Of a stretch of 64,000 nucleotides of DNA, positions 1 through 9,422 are shown piece by piece (position 1 is the stretch's first letter; every line of letters starts with the position of its first letter). A program made the translations under genes and the position numbers. The DNA comes from Pelagomonas calceolata (lineage: Eukaryota; Sar; Pelagophyceae; Pelagomonadales; Pelagomonadaceae): NCBI GenBank assembly GCA_918797485.1, contig CAKKNE010000006.1, positions 372,001 to 436,000 of the forward strand, written 5' to 3'. Under the pieces are notes generated by a model. It saw only the letters and a list, made by a program, of their open reading frames with translations. It had not been told where the DNA came from and made no database searches.

Positions 1-1831
1 GACCTAAGTAGAGAACGACGAGTGAGTGAAATTTTCGACTCTCGACGGCCCTCGGCGTCCATAAAATGAAATGCTGACTCTGGCACTCGCCGTAGGCTTC
101 CATAACTCGGGCGACAAGTAGCCGTACGAGGCCGACACCGCGTTGAAAACAGCGGTAATAAAGTTGCCCGTCGTGCGCGAGTGGCCGCGCGTCGTGGAGT
201 AGCAGTCCTGCGTGCAAAGGAGTGAGTTGGCGTTTCGCGTCATGGATGCGGCGGCCGCTAAATAGCTGGCCCGCCCCCGCCGCGACTCGAAGGCCTCATT
301 AGTTGTTGGACGCAGCTGCTGACCTCGAGGCCAGCCATGGCGAGGATCTTCTTAGAGGCCGGGGCGGCGACGAGGCCCGTGCCGCGCGGCGCCGGGATAA
401 GACGCACGCTAACGCTACCACAGGTACCGGAGAGCTTCATGGGGATCGTGTGAGGAAGCCCGGAATTTTTACTGTGTAGATCAACCAGTGAGCGATGCAA
501 CGTTTACAGCCCCGCGGAGACTCTCTCGAAGTGGCAGACGCGTCGATTCTCGTTTTCTGACGCTGTCGCGGACCCCCAGTAGCCGCGGCGGATCGGCACG
601 AGGTGCATCTTGGCCATGATAAGAGCGCCTCTAATGGCCGTAGCGACCTGTGCGCAAATCAATCAGTGAGTCGGGTGCGCGTCGATGGCGTGGAGGTCAT
701 AATTCAGCAGTGGACGTGCCGCGACAATTTGATTTAAGCGCAGGTAGCGACCTCCGAGGAGCACTTCTTGCCGAGGCCGATGTGGCCGTCGAAGTCGCCG
801 ACGGCGACGTAGGCCTCTGCGTGGAGTAAAAACGGTGAGTTTCGGCGAAGGCTGACGTTTACGTCAACATCGACGTTGAAGGCGAGGACGCTGGCAAATA
901 CTGAATCTAGTTCTCTGGCCAGCCGACGACTGCTTCTGAACGGGCTTGATGGTCATCACCTCGTCTTTGAGCTTTCCAGCGGTCGGCGGGAAGAAGTGGT
1001 CCACCTGCGAGAGGAATACGAGCGGTGACCGCGCGCTTAGCTGGGGCTGGGGGGCGGTTAAACCGTCTACGCAAAGGTGCGTCGACGTTGCGTAGATCGA
1101 AGGCGCCTATCTCGGCGCCGAGACGGCACAATCTGGTGCTCCTTGATCGGCATCGAGTGAAGGAAGATTTCCTGTGCGAAAAAACGGGTCGCGAAAACGC
1201 TCCGCGACGCCTAGACTCTCTCATGATCACGAAGACGGCGTCGAGGCGACGTGGTCTCGTGAAGACGCCATCGCCGCGCCGCCCCGGCGAGTTAAAAATT
1301 CATTTTCTGCTCCGGTGCTGACCTCGAGCGAGCGGATTCTGCCCTCCTTCACGAGGCGGCCGAGCTTGGTGACGGGGATCTGTGTGGAAATCAACCGGTT
1401 AGCGTCACGTCATTTTGGCGTGGCGGTCTACGCGTCTATTCAGAAGGCGCGATGAAAAGATTATCCGCACTGCGTTTTGCCCATTCGTCCTTATCGTCGC
1501 CCCCGCGCCTGAGTATATCGACCAGTGAGTTCGCTGCGCCATTGTGTCGATGTCGGCGAAAAAACGCAACCGTATCTGGAAAAACGCGGCCGTTTCTGGG
1601 AAAACGCAGCCACTTGGATACTTTTCGACGCAGCGGTGGTATAGCTTGCTCGATAAGGCGCTCTGCGCCCACTGGAAGCATTGTAGTGAAGGCACCTTCG
1701 ATTTAAGCACTGCGGATTTACCCTCTGCCACGTCCGCGGCCGCGGCCGCGGCCCCGGCCGTCGCGGCCGCGGCCGAAGCCGCCGCGCCCGCCGCGCCCTT
1801 CGCCTCTACCTTCTCCAGGAGGTCCGCCCAT
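1..1831 (-). CDS. RPS2: 40S ribosomal protein S2 (uS5), intron-dense, 3' end beyond the window edge
   Basis: Small-subunit ribosomal protein lining the mRNA entry region. It is not open as one frame; I assembled it from exons on the minus strand: 1722-1831, 1481-1508, 1323-1379, 1130-1171, 902-1004, 752-816, 574-647, 324-471 and about 87-207, with a further exon beginning at position 3. Exon phases agree throughout. The product has an RGG-rich N-terminus, then the uS5 landmarks [78 protein letters not shown] and [14 protein letters not shown], matching eukaryotic S2 closely. Exon 2 ends in TGG followed by GC, so intron 2 looks GC-AG. Most 3' splice sites read like CTCAC, about 16 nt, AG, the same sequence as the introner end, so the introns appear introner-derived. 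The 5' boundary of the last intron is uncertain. Start chosen at the ATG that opens the RGG region. Confidence 0.93.
472..573 (-). mobile_element. Degraded introner forming RPS2 intron 7
   Basis: On the minus strand the intron starts GTCCGCGA and ends CTCACTGGTTGATCTACACAG, a close variant of the introner end with a CTNAC branch-point-like motif about 18 nt before the AG. No 8-bp duplication is recognisable, so the copy is older than the one at 648-743. Confidence 0.6.
648..743 (-). mobile_element. Introner in RPS2 intron 6 with perfect 8-bp duplication
   Basis: A 96-bp element flanked by GTAGCGAC on the plus strand at 640-647 and 744-751, an exact 8-bp target duplication. In the gene direction this reads GTCGCTAC, so the duplicated host copy gives the 5' GT and the element end GATTTGCGCACAG gives the 3' AG. 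Splicing out 648-751 leaves the codons for SSEVATAIRG intact. Termini are CTGCGCTTAAATCAAA and TTGATTTGCGCACAG, a variant of the main family. It carries the internal GCGTCGATGGCGTGG signature seen in other copies. Confidence 0.88.
1380..1480 (-). mobile_element. Introner-derived RPS2 intron 2, apparent GC-AG
   Basis: The 3' end in gene direction is GCTAACCGGTTGATTTCCACACAG split as GCTAACCGG and TTGATTTCCACACAG, matching the family end and holding a CTAAC branch-point-like motif. The exon before it ends GAATGG followed by GCAAAAC, so the only frame-consistent donor is GC. Flanking 8-mers no longer match. Confidence 0.6.
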
Positions 1832-2410
1832 GCTGCTGTATGATATCTGGCCTGCGGGGACGATCGGTTAGCGCCGCGTCATCTCGTATTGCTCTCTTTG
1901 CGGCGACGGCGCTCTCTCGCGTGCAGACTGTGCTGCAGCAGTCACGGGTGACGTCTCGTAAGCTCTGCCGAGCCGGCGCAGCGTCGACGGCGTCAACGAG
2001 CGCCGCGAGGCTGCTGGCGACGCAATGTCGTAATAGCAGCCTAGGAGCTCGCCGCGCGCCGCGTCTTTTGCAACACGGCTCGGCTGGCTCAAACGCAGCC
2101 CTCTCGCGAGCTCTTGCTGCAGGAATACGTAGCTGGACGCTGTAGCGGACGTCTAATGCCAATCTCTATCACTGAAAGGCGATTTTGTGCGGGTTCCGCG
2201 ATATGCGAGAAGCACGAAAAGCACGCATTGGCACGCCATATAGGACCTCCCGTACGCGTCCGAGGCAAAAAACGCGACGCGCTTCCAGCTAGCTCGAGGC
2301 CCACAAAAATTGGAGTTCACATAAGACATCAAACGCCGCCCATTCGGCGCCACCGATGCGCATGGGTCGCGCAGCCTAGGCGCAGCGAGCGCACCGCAGG
2401 GGCAGCAACC
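1832..2410. promoter_or_regulatory. Divergent intergenic region between RPS2 and the glycosyltransferase
   Basis: About 580 bp separate the two start codons. Several open frames cross it on both strands but none has recognisable protein character. I treat it as a bidirectional promoter plus 5' leaders. A GGCAGCAACC context precedes the chosen downstream ATG. Confidence 0.5.
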
Positions 2411-4144
2411 ATGCGCATCCTCCTTGCGCTGGTCCCGTGCGCACTGGGAGAAATTGCCCTCTCCAACGAGTGGCGCAGGCAGCACTGCGTCGGCGACATG
2501 CGCACCCGAAGTTTGGTGGTAGCGACGGCGACGGACTCGCCCAATTTACTCCCTATCCTGGCGGTCATCAACTCGACGCTCACGCACGCCGTTGACGGCG
2601 ACGTTTCTCACGTCGTCATCACGCGGCACGTCCGACGCCTGCACGCGGCGGTCGCCAAGTTCACGCCGACGGCGCAGGTGACGATCTGCGGCGGTTTTTC
2701 CGATTTATTGACCCAAAGGCCACCTCTCGACAAATTGCAAAGGTTGGCAGATACTCAGAGGGTTAGAAGGAAGGAATTACTATCACCGTTCAACTTCGCG
2801 GCGTTCTACTTACCGTACGTGCTGCGAGAAGCCTCTCGCGTGTTGTACTTGGATACCGATGCGGTCGTGGAAGCGGACGTAACTATGTTACGCTCATTGG
2901 ACATGGGCGGAGCGCCCGCCGCGGCGGTGGAGGACTGCACGCAGAAGGTGCATAAGTACGTGAACTACGAGCTGCTCGAGGAGAAGGACCACCACAAGCT
3001 GGGCGGGGAAAAGCACTGGTCTCGGTTCGGGTTGAGCGATGCCGCGTACTCCAACGAGACTTGCGTGTTCAACCGAGGTGTCGTTTTGTTCGATTCGGCG
3101 CGATGGAGGGAATTACGCTTGACGGAGACCATCGAGGATCTGGTTGACGCGTTTGTGAGTACAAGGGCGAAGTTATGGAGAGGAGGGATCTCGCAGCCTC
3201 CGTTCTTGTTGACGCTGGCCGGAAGATACTTAAAGTTAGGCGTGGAGTGGAACGTGCGCGGTTTGGGAAGGTTGGAGCTGGGTAGAGCCGAGTGGATGTT
3301 ATTAGCGCAAGGCGCTCAGGAAAGATACGGCACGCCGGGCCTCGACGCCCACACGGCCCCCGCGGGGCCCTTCCGCCACACGTTCAACCCCTACGTGTCG
3401 CCCTTCGCGGCGCACGCGAAGATTTTGCACTTCAACGGCGACGTGAGAGCGCGGCGTCCCGTGTGAAGCTTCGACGTGATAGTACGCTGTCGCGGCGATG
3501 GCGTCGCGGCGGGCGTACAGCTATTCCCGTCGACTCATCGATCGAAGGACGCCCCGTGAAGACACGTGATGCTTCGTGAGACGAACATAGCTTCGCGTCG
3601 ACGGCGCAGGGAGGGGTCTCACACACAGGTCAAGCCCTGGATGCTCTCCAAACAGGACGCAGAAAACTGGCGGCGATTAGGTATTGAGGTGTCCACCACG
3701 GAAGACACGACACGCCACATCACCGGCGTCTGCAAACTCGCGGCCTGCCCGACGGCCGTCAACGTGACGACTGGGAGACGCCTACGGTCCAAGTGCGAGA
3801 CCTGGACGTCGTCCGAGGACGTCGATGGGCGGGTCCGCTACGACCAGCAGCGTAGAAGCTTGAGCGGCGAGCGCTGGACGGCGAAGACTCTAAAAACCTT
3901 CGGGGCCTACTACGGCCACGCCTGCGTCGCGCGGGCGCCCCTCTGCACGTGCCGCTCGGACATGTCCGACGACTGCGTCACCTCGTGCGCGGCGCTCTGG
4001 CACCGCTACGTCTCGGAAGAGTTGTCCCAGAGCTTCGCGGCGTCCGACGTCGCCTGGGCCAACGACTCGATCGCGTCGACGCCGCACCACCTTAGGGCGC
4101 TGTCGGATTCGCGGCGGCTTACAGAAGTACAATGGTGGCTCTGA
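2411..4144 (+). CDS. Family 8 glycosyltransferase, secretory, one intron
   Basis: Predicted retaining glycosyltransferase of the secretory pathway. Exon 1 is 2411-3442 and exon 2 is 3629-4144, joined in phase 0 (GAC before GTGAGA, CACACAG before GTC), giving 515 residues. The ATG at 2411 starts a signal-like leader, MRILLALVPCALG. Visible GT8 features are the metal-binding DxD in RVLYLDTDAVVEAD, the acceptor-side segment ETCVFNRGVVLFDS, and HFNG followed, across the intron, by VKPW, the classic HxxGxxKPW end of the domain. That the motif is completed only by splicing supports the intron. The C-terminal exon adds about 170 residues with many cysteines (PLCTCRSD, DDCVTSC) and is otherwise unrecognised. 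The frame is open upstream of 2411 but without domain content. Substrate cannot be told. Confidence 0.88.
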
Positions 4145-4239
4145 CGACGCCGTGCTCGTGGGGCAGTGTCCTACTACGCCGTCGCCGCGACCCGGGAACG
4201 CACCATCAGACGCGATAGTTATTAATCACAATGTTGTTA

Positions 4240-5157
4240 CTAGAGTACCTTCTTCGACGGCGCGACGTCGGGCCTTCTATCTTGTTCGAACTTCATCAGC
4301 CGCTTGAACGACGTGAGATACTTCCGCTGGGCCTCGTCGTTCATGACGTGGGCCACGTTCTTCTGCTCGACCTTTTCTCGGGCGGTCCGCGTGTGGATAC
4401 CTACCGAGGTCACACCTATGGGCCAGGCCGCGTTGCCGATCGCCACGAGAATGTACGCGTCGTTCGCTTTCACGAACTCGCCCGCGTCGCAGTGCGCGAT
4501 CATCTCTATCAAGCTAGATTTGATGGACGGCTCGAGGCCCTTTCTTTTACATAGCCTTGTCAGGGGTCGTATGTACTCCTTCGTTTGTTTATAAGTTTTT
4601 GTTTTGAGCCGGCCCTGCGCGGAGCGCTTGTCCGCATCACTCCTAGATTCGAGGGCCGCCTCCCAGGCCTTGAGCCGCGCCTTGATCCAGGATCTGATAC
4701 GAGAAAAGTCGTCTGTCAGATCTTCTTCCTCCTCTTTTTCTTCCTTGGTTTCTTTGGCCTCGCTGATCTCGTGCCCCCCTCGCAGCCGGAAGTCGTCCTC
4801 CCCCTCGTTCCGCGGATCATGTAATGCTAATCGTCGTATTCTCTCATCAGCAGTCTCTCCAAATAACGTGACGGGCTGGCCCAGTTGCCTCAGGCGCTTG
4901 ATCACGTCTCCTTGCGGCAGTTTAGTTAACGCTTTGACGCGCTCTTCAATACGGTCGTCGTCTTTCGGTGTGGTCGGTTGAACTTCTTCCACAACGACGG
5001 GTCTGGCGACCGGCTTGCGCGCGGCCGATGCCTCGATGTCCTTGCGCCGCTGCTGTTGCAAGTCGGCAGTGCGGACCCAGCGGCGCTTCGCGTCGCCGCC
5101 CTTGGCGCCGTCGACCTGCTTGCGCTTTTTTGCGATCTCGGCCGCGAGGGCGTCCAT
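4240..5157 (-). CDS. PRP18: Pre-mRNA-splicing factor Prp18
   Basis: Second-step splicing factor that stabilises U5 snRNP contacts with the exons. The 305-residue product has a charged N-terminus, then the splicing-factor motif around residues 80-110 (GDVIKRLRQLGQPVTLFGE), a KEEKEEEED acidic stretch, and the helical Prp18 domain from about 150 onward (DDFSRIRSWIKARL, YIRPLTRLCKRKGLEPSIK, NDAYILVAIGNAAWPIGVT). Length and order match the animal and plant family. ATG at 5157 is the first in frame. It diverges from the helicase-associated-domain gene across about 490 bp that hold the 24-bp promoter motif. Having this factor beside introner-rich genes is a coincidence of position, not evidence of a link. 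Confidence 0.93.
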   Translation of the reverse strand: MDALAAEIAKKRKQVDGAKGGDAKRRWVRTADLQQQRRKDIEASAARKPVARPVVVEEVQPTTPKDDDRIEERVKALTKLPQGDVIKRLRQLGQPVTLFGETADERIRRLALHDPRNEGEDDFRLRGGHEISEAKETKEEKEEEEDLTDDFSRIRSWIKARLKAWEAALESRSDADKRSAQGRLKTKTYKQTKEYIRPLTRLCKRKGLEPSIKSSLIEMIAHCDAGEFVKANDAYILVAIGNAAWPIGVTSVGIHTRTAREKVEQKNVAHVMNDEAQRKYLTSFKRLMKFEQDRRPDVAPSKKVL

Positions 5158-5651
5158 CTTTGCGTCTTTGCGCTGTTCTTGGCTGCGCCGCGGCGGCGTC
5201 CGGTGGCACGGCTGCGGCCCGCGGTGCGCCTCTTGAGCAGTGCAGTGTGCAGCACACGGCGACGGCGTCTGGGGGTGCAGCTGTCGCGGAGCAGCGCAGG
5301 GCTAGATCAATATGGCTTTAACTGGTATCAATGCGCATGCGCGTGGCTTATAGCCTCTGTTTTGCCTCCTTTTACTCTGGGCTAGTGTTTTACAGCCCGC
5401 TAGCCTCACTTTGCTAACTTGTCCTTCGTCGATTCAGCGCTTGCTGGCGAGGGACTTACCGCACGAAGCAGGCGGTCTGAAGCGTCCTTTGTCGCCGCCC
5501 CCGAGTGCTGGTGCAATCTCAGCTCACGCTGCGTCTTGCTCTTGCCGCCTGCGAGAGAAGAACTGCTGCCTGCTTGCCTGACGCATTGCCGCCGGGACGC
5601 GCAGCGCACCGGCGAAGCGCCTGGACACGCAACACACTGGTGAAGCTTGCG
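5158..5651. promoter_or_regulatory. Divergent promoter region between Prp18 and the HA-domain gene
   Basis: About 490 bp between two start codons. The recognisable element is the GCTAGTGT-type motif at 5381-5404, followed by GCTAAC at about 5413. Nothing else stands out. Confidence 0.5.
5381..5404 (+). promoter_or_regulatory. 24-bp GCTAGTGT...CGCTAGC motif, copy a
   Basis: Reads GCTAGTGTTTTACAG then CCCGCTAGC. It lies about 225 bp from the Prp18 ATG and 250 bp from the divergent HA-domain ATG. The same pattern recurs in other divergent promoters of the window. Confidence 0.55.
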
Positions 5652-6440
5652 ATGGGTGCTCTCAGCCGCGGCGCAACCGCGAGCCGCGCCTCGACCGCGA
5701 GCCGCGCCGCGCTCTGCGCCTTGCTGGCGGGGCGCTGCGCCGCTTTCACGTACTCTGCGCGCCCCCCGCGCTCGGTGACGTGCCGCTTCGTGCTCGAGCG
5801 CGCCCCCGACGCCGCCGGCGCGCCGCCGCGCCGCAAGGTCGTCCGCAAGAGCACGCAGACGACCTGGGACGAGCGCTACCGAGAGCTGTCGACCTACCGC
5901 AGCACCTGGGGCACGGCCGACGCGCCGCTCGGCGACTCATTGGGCCGCTGGTGCCGGACGCAGCGGCAACAACACGCCGAGGGTAAGCTGAGCGACGAGC
6001 GCGTCGCGAAGCTCGACGCGCTTGAGTTCTCCTGGAAGAACCCCACCGAACTTTCAACAGACGAGCTCGAGGCGATTTGGGACACGAACGTCGAGGGTTT
6101 GAGGGCCTACGTGCTCGAGCACGGCAACGGCCAGGTGCCGAAAAAATACAAATTGAATCCGCGCCTGGGCGGCTGGGTCGCCGCGGTGCGGAGACGGGGC
6201 CCGGACGCGCTACCACTAGAACGACGGTCGGATCTTGAAAACGCGGGCTTCGAGTGGATTTCGACGCGGAAATGCGGCTCGGCCTTCATGAAAAATTTTA
6301 GAGCGTTGCGCGATTTACCAAAGGGCGAGGCGCCTTCATCGGAGTTAAAAGCGTGGGCGGCGGCGCAGAAGAAGCTCGCCGCGAAGGGCGGCCTGTCGGC
6401 GGAGCGGCGCGACTACCTCGCGTCGGTGATGGACCTGTGA
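5652..6440 (+). CDS. Helicase-associated (HA) domain protein with plastid-type leader
   Basis: About 262 residues from the ATG at 5652. The leader is serine, alanine and arginine rich and ends GRCAAFTYSARPP. The AAF step resembles the signal-peptide/transit-peptide junction of plastid proteins in algae with secondary red plastids, so plastid import is inferred. The body holds two repeats of the helicase-associated type: a stretch with RYRELSTYRSTWGTAD, LGRWCRTQRQQHAEGKL and RVAKLDALEFSW, and a second with LRAYVLEHGNGQVPK, LGGWVAAVRRRGPD and RRSDLENAGFEW. No helicase core is present. These domains are stand-alone and abundant in stramenopiles and are thought to bind nucleic acid. An AATAAA lies at 6451. 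The open frame extends to 5505 but that part has no domain character. Confidence 0.8.
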   Translation: MGALSRGATASRASTASRAALCALLAGRCAAFTYSARPPRSVTCRFVLERAPDAAGAPPRRKVVRKSTQTTWDERYRELSTYRSTWGTADAPLGDSLGRWCRTQRQQHAEGKLSDERVAKLDALEFSWKNPTELSTDELEAIWDTNVEGLRAYVLEHGNGQVPKKYKLNPRLGGWVAAVRRRGPDALPLERRSDLENAGFEWISTRKCGSAFMKNFRALRDLPKGEAPSSELKAWAAAQKKLAAKGGLSAERRDYLASVMDL

Positions 6441-6732
6441 GTTTTTGTAGAATAAACATACCTTGAACATACCTGGAACCAGCCTGGGTCGGGCACCCGC
6501 GGCGACGGCGTACGAGGGCCGGGGGCGGGGCGGGTGTGGGCACCGCGTGCGGTCACGCAGAGTCGCAGACCCCGCGCCGGCCGGGTGGCAGGCAGCCTAG
6601 CTCTAAGCAAAGCAATGGGACGCAGACGGGTCCCGGGCACGCGCAAAAAAAGAAGTACAGCAAAACTGTTAACAGGCGCGGCCCACAAAACTGGGAGGGG
6701 GATGGGGACAAAGGGCCGGCACCAAAACGACT

Positions 6733-8808
6733 TCAGGGCTCATCGGCGGCAAGCTCTTCACCACTGATGAAGTGCGCGAAGGTCAGCTCGTGGGGCTCGT
6801 AGAAGTTCGACTTGACGGCGTCGTAGACGTCGAGCTCCGTGAGCTCCTTGGGCGGGATGGACTGGCCCCAGAACTTGCGCATGTAGTGGGCCGACGCGTT
6901 CTTCGCTTCTTGGTTGCTCTGGTCGAAGAAGGCCGAGGCATTATAACGCATGACGCAGAAGGGCGACACGCCCGTCGACAGGCCGACGTCCATGCCCGCG
7001 AGGCCCTGGGCGTTCGTGAAGAAGGGCATGGGCGACTCCTCCATGCGCTTCCGCGCGAGACCTTCCAAGCCGGCGGCCATGCCGACCTCGCCCCAGCCTG
7101 TGTTGATCGTCGCGTCGATGGCGTTTGGGCGGGTCTCTCTCGCGGCCGCGGCGACGGCGTCGCAACGGCGCGGCGATGGCGTGGGGGTCGTAGCGTCGCC
7201 GGAAGTACAAAAGGACGCCGCGAAACAAACCGGCCCACTGCATCGCCGTGCAGGGCAGGCCCTTGGCGTTGCGGTAGCGCGACAGCGAGTCCAGCAAACT
7301 ATTGGCGGCACTATACGGAGACTGGCCAGGATTGCCATAAGTAGCGACACTAGAAAAGAGCCACAGGAACTCGAGCTTGTCGCAGTTAAACTTCTCGAGG
7401 GCGTGATTCAAATATAAAGCCGCCCAGGCCTGTGTGGAAATCAAATTTCGGGCGCCCCACGCCATCGACGCGACGTTGTCGCCGTGCCCGCGTCGGTTCG
7501 ATGCAACCTAACTCACTGGTTGATTTCCACACACAGGCAAGGGCCTTGGGCTTGAAGACGGCGTCGTACTTTTCGGCATCTTGATTCATCAATAACGCGT
7601 CTCTCAGTATTCCCGCCGAGTGCACGAAACCAACTAGACGATCCGCATGTTCCGACACGAACGCCTCGACGGCCTCGCGACTAGACACGTCGCACTTCTC
7701 CTGGGTGACCTTGATCGAACCTTCTGCAGCTAAGCGTTGCACGTCGTCCCACAGCTGTTGTTGCGCCGGCTGGATCTTGCAGGACCGCGACAGGAACTTG
7801 ATCTCCAACGAAGCCGTCTTTCGTTGATCGCCCAACCTTTCTAGGAGGTACTTGCCCATCACTAAACCTAAAGCACCGTTCCCGCCTCCGATGCCCACGA
7901 CACCGGTAGAAGGCGGCTGGAAGATTTTGGAAGAGGTGTATCGAGGTTCAGCTAACACCATCCTCGCGACGAACCTTCCTCTCCAATTCAACCGCACGGA
8001 ATTCTCGCCGAAACCGGCTTTCCTAGAAACCTCATACCCGATCTGCTCCACTAAGTCATCGTCCACTTTATATTCGCAGTCCACGTAATGAATCGGTGTG
8101 GACGGTAACTCTAATCTGCAAGTATTGCACATGCCGAATAAGTGGGAGGCTGCTACTAAGCCAACTCCAGCTTCATTCCAGGTCTTACTTTCGTTCGAAT
8201 GCGTGTCGGTCGTCAACACAAATAACTTCTTCGCATAGCTTGGTTTGCGTTGGATGATTTGTACTAGTGTGAGGAATACTTTAATGAGTCGGTCGGACCA
8301 CTTGACCACATCGTCCGGATCATTACTTTCCGGCGAGTCCGCGCCAGCCCCGAACACGACCACGTCCCATGAATCAGCTAGTAACTCTTCGACCTTCTCC
8401 GCATCCAACAAGTCGTCATTACCGTAGACGTTGACGACTTTTTTGGCGCCGACATGTCTGTGCTGTTGGAGCGAGTCGAGGACCGAGGTCGTTAATCCCG
8501 ATTCGTCGGCAAAGGCCAGAATATCTAATTTGCCCGTTTCGGAAGGATCTTCCTTGGGGACCGCATCGATAATGGCCTTCGGGAGCGTGGGACCGGCCTT
8601 GCGGATCGTATCCCTTATAGCTTTTTCAGTAGGGGGTAGCGGCTGCTCGACCCACTCTACTAGACAACAAAACTTGCCGTCGACCTCGCTTATAATTTCG
8701 GGCTTGCGCTTCGCGTAGAGGGCGTCGTCCCAGGCCTGCGTTGTGTGGTGTCGTGGTGCGGCGTTTTTTGTGCGGACGCCGGCTCCGCGCGGCAAAGACT
8801 TCGGACAT
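6733..8808 (-). CDS. Stand-alone polyketide-synthase-type ketoreductase
   Basis: Predicted NADPH-dependent ketoreductase of the modular polyketide or fatty-acid synthase kind. Exons on the minus strand: main exon ending at 7533, 7231-7429, and 6733-7097. The second junction restores AMQWAG + WGEVGMAA, a conserved KR tail. Visible parts are an N-terminal pseudo-Rossmann half (DILAFADESGLTT, HYVDCEYKVDDDL, NSVRLNWRGRFVARM), the cofactor glycine motif GVVGIGGGNGALGLVMGKYL, VGFVHSAGILRDALL, and the catalytic-type FLWLFSSVATYGNPGQSPYS followed by a YSAANS tyrosine. No ketosynthase, acyltransferase or carrier domain lies in this gene. The start is unsettled: ATG TCC GAA at 8800-8808 joined to GCCTGGGAC across a short intron is my best fit. 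The open frame continues to 9083 as arginine-rich sequence that I doubt is coding. Confidence 0.8.
7430..7532 (-). mobile_element. Introner in the ketoreductase gene
   Basis: A 103-bp intron. In gene direction it begins GTGTGGAAATCAACCAGTG and ends AAATTTGATTTCCACACAG, the two family ends. It includes CCACGCCATCGACGCG on the plus strand. Orientation is opposite to the RPS2 copies, since the CCAGTGAGT end is 5'. The flanks GCCTGTGT and GCCTGGGC match at 6 of 8 positions, so the exact duplication and donor are less clean than in the other copies. Confidence 0.7.
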
Positions 8809-9422
8809 GGTGGTGGCGGGCGCGGCGGCGGCGTCGGATGTGGCCTGCGGCGAGGGGCGCGTGACGTGGCGTCGCCGGCGCGGCGGTTTGCGCGACGGCG
8901 CCGCGGCGTAGGGCGCCGCCGCCCCGGCGCGCGCGCGCGTGTGCGACGCCTGTCCGACGGATGCGCGCCACGATTCGCGCAGCGCCGTGGCGCACCGCGC
9001 CGCGCTGTAAGCGCCGTCGAACTGCACCGCTGGCGCGGCGCGCGTGTTAAACTGCTCACCGAGGCGACATGCTTGCAGGACACTGAGCGTCGCGCCTGGA
9101 GCGCTATTTATTGCGCGGTCGCTTCGACGTCTTCTTGACGTATCAGTGCGTTGTCTCGCGCAGTACGAGCACAAATGGTGCGCGCGACGACGAGCTAGCA
9201 GTCCTCAAAACCGGGTAGTGGACTTGCAAATATGCACCCCGCACGCAAAAGAAGGACCAAAATTTGCGCGGCATACCTCGTTTCGGAGCCTTCAGACGAC
9301 GCGGGGAGACGCTAGTTCAAGAACTGGGCCGCGCGCTTCTCCTCCGTTAGCCCAAGCCGGCAGCGCAAAGGGCAGCCATAAGACCATGCCATCGGCCTAA
9401 CAACACACAGAAAGCGAAGAAT
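8809..9422. promoter_or_regulatory. Divergent region between ketoreductase and ZSWIM2-like gene
   Basis: About 610 bp. The part next to the ketoreductase is extremely GC-rich with alternating purine-pyrimidine GCGCGCGCGCGTGTGCG around 8929-8945. Long open frames here are arginine or alanine rich on both strands and look compositional. No recognised motif. Confidence 0.4.

Noticed and set aside
2114-2410. N-terminal extension of the glycosyltransferase frame.
   Set aside because: It is cysteine- and arginine-rich without domain features; the ATG at 2411 begins a proper signal-like leader.
8921-8950. Alternating GC run as a possible Z-DNA or origin signal.
   Set aside because: A short run in very GC-rich DNA is expected by composition, and nothing else supports a function.
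8809-9083. Arg/Pro-rich N-terminal extension of the ketoreductase frame.
   Set aside because: Its composition matches spurious frames on GC-rich DNA, and an in-gene splice near 8800 fits better.
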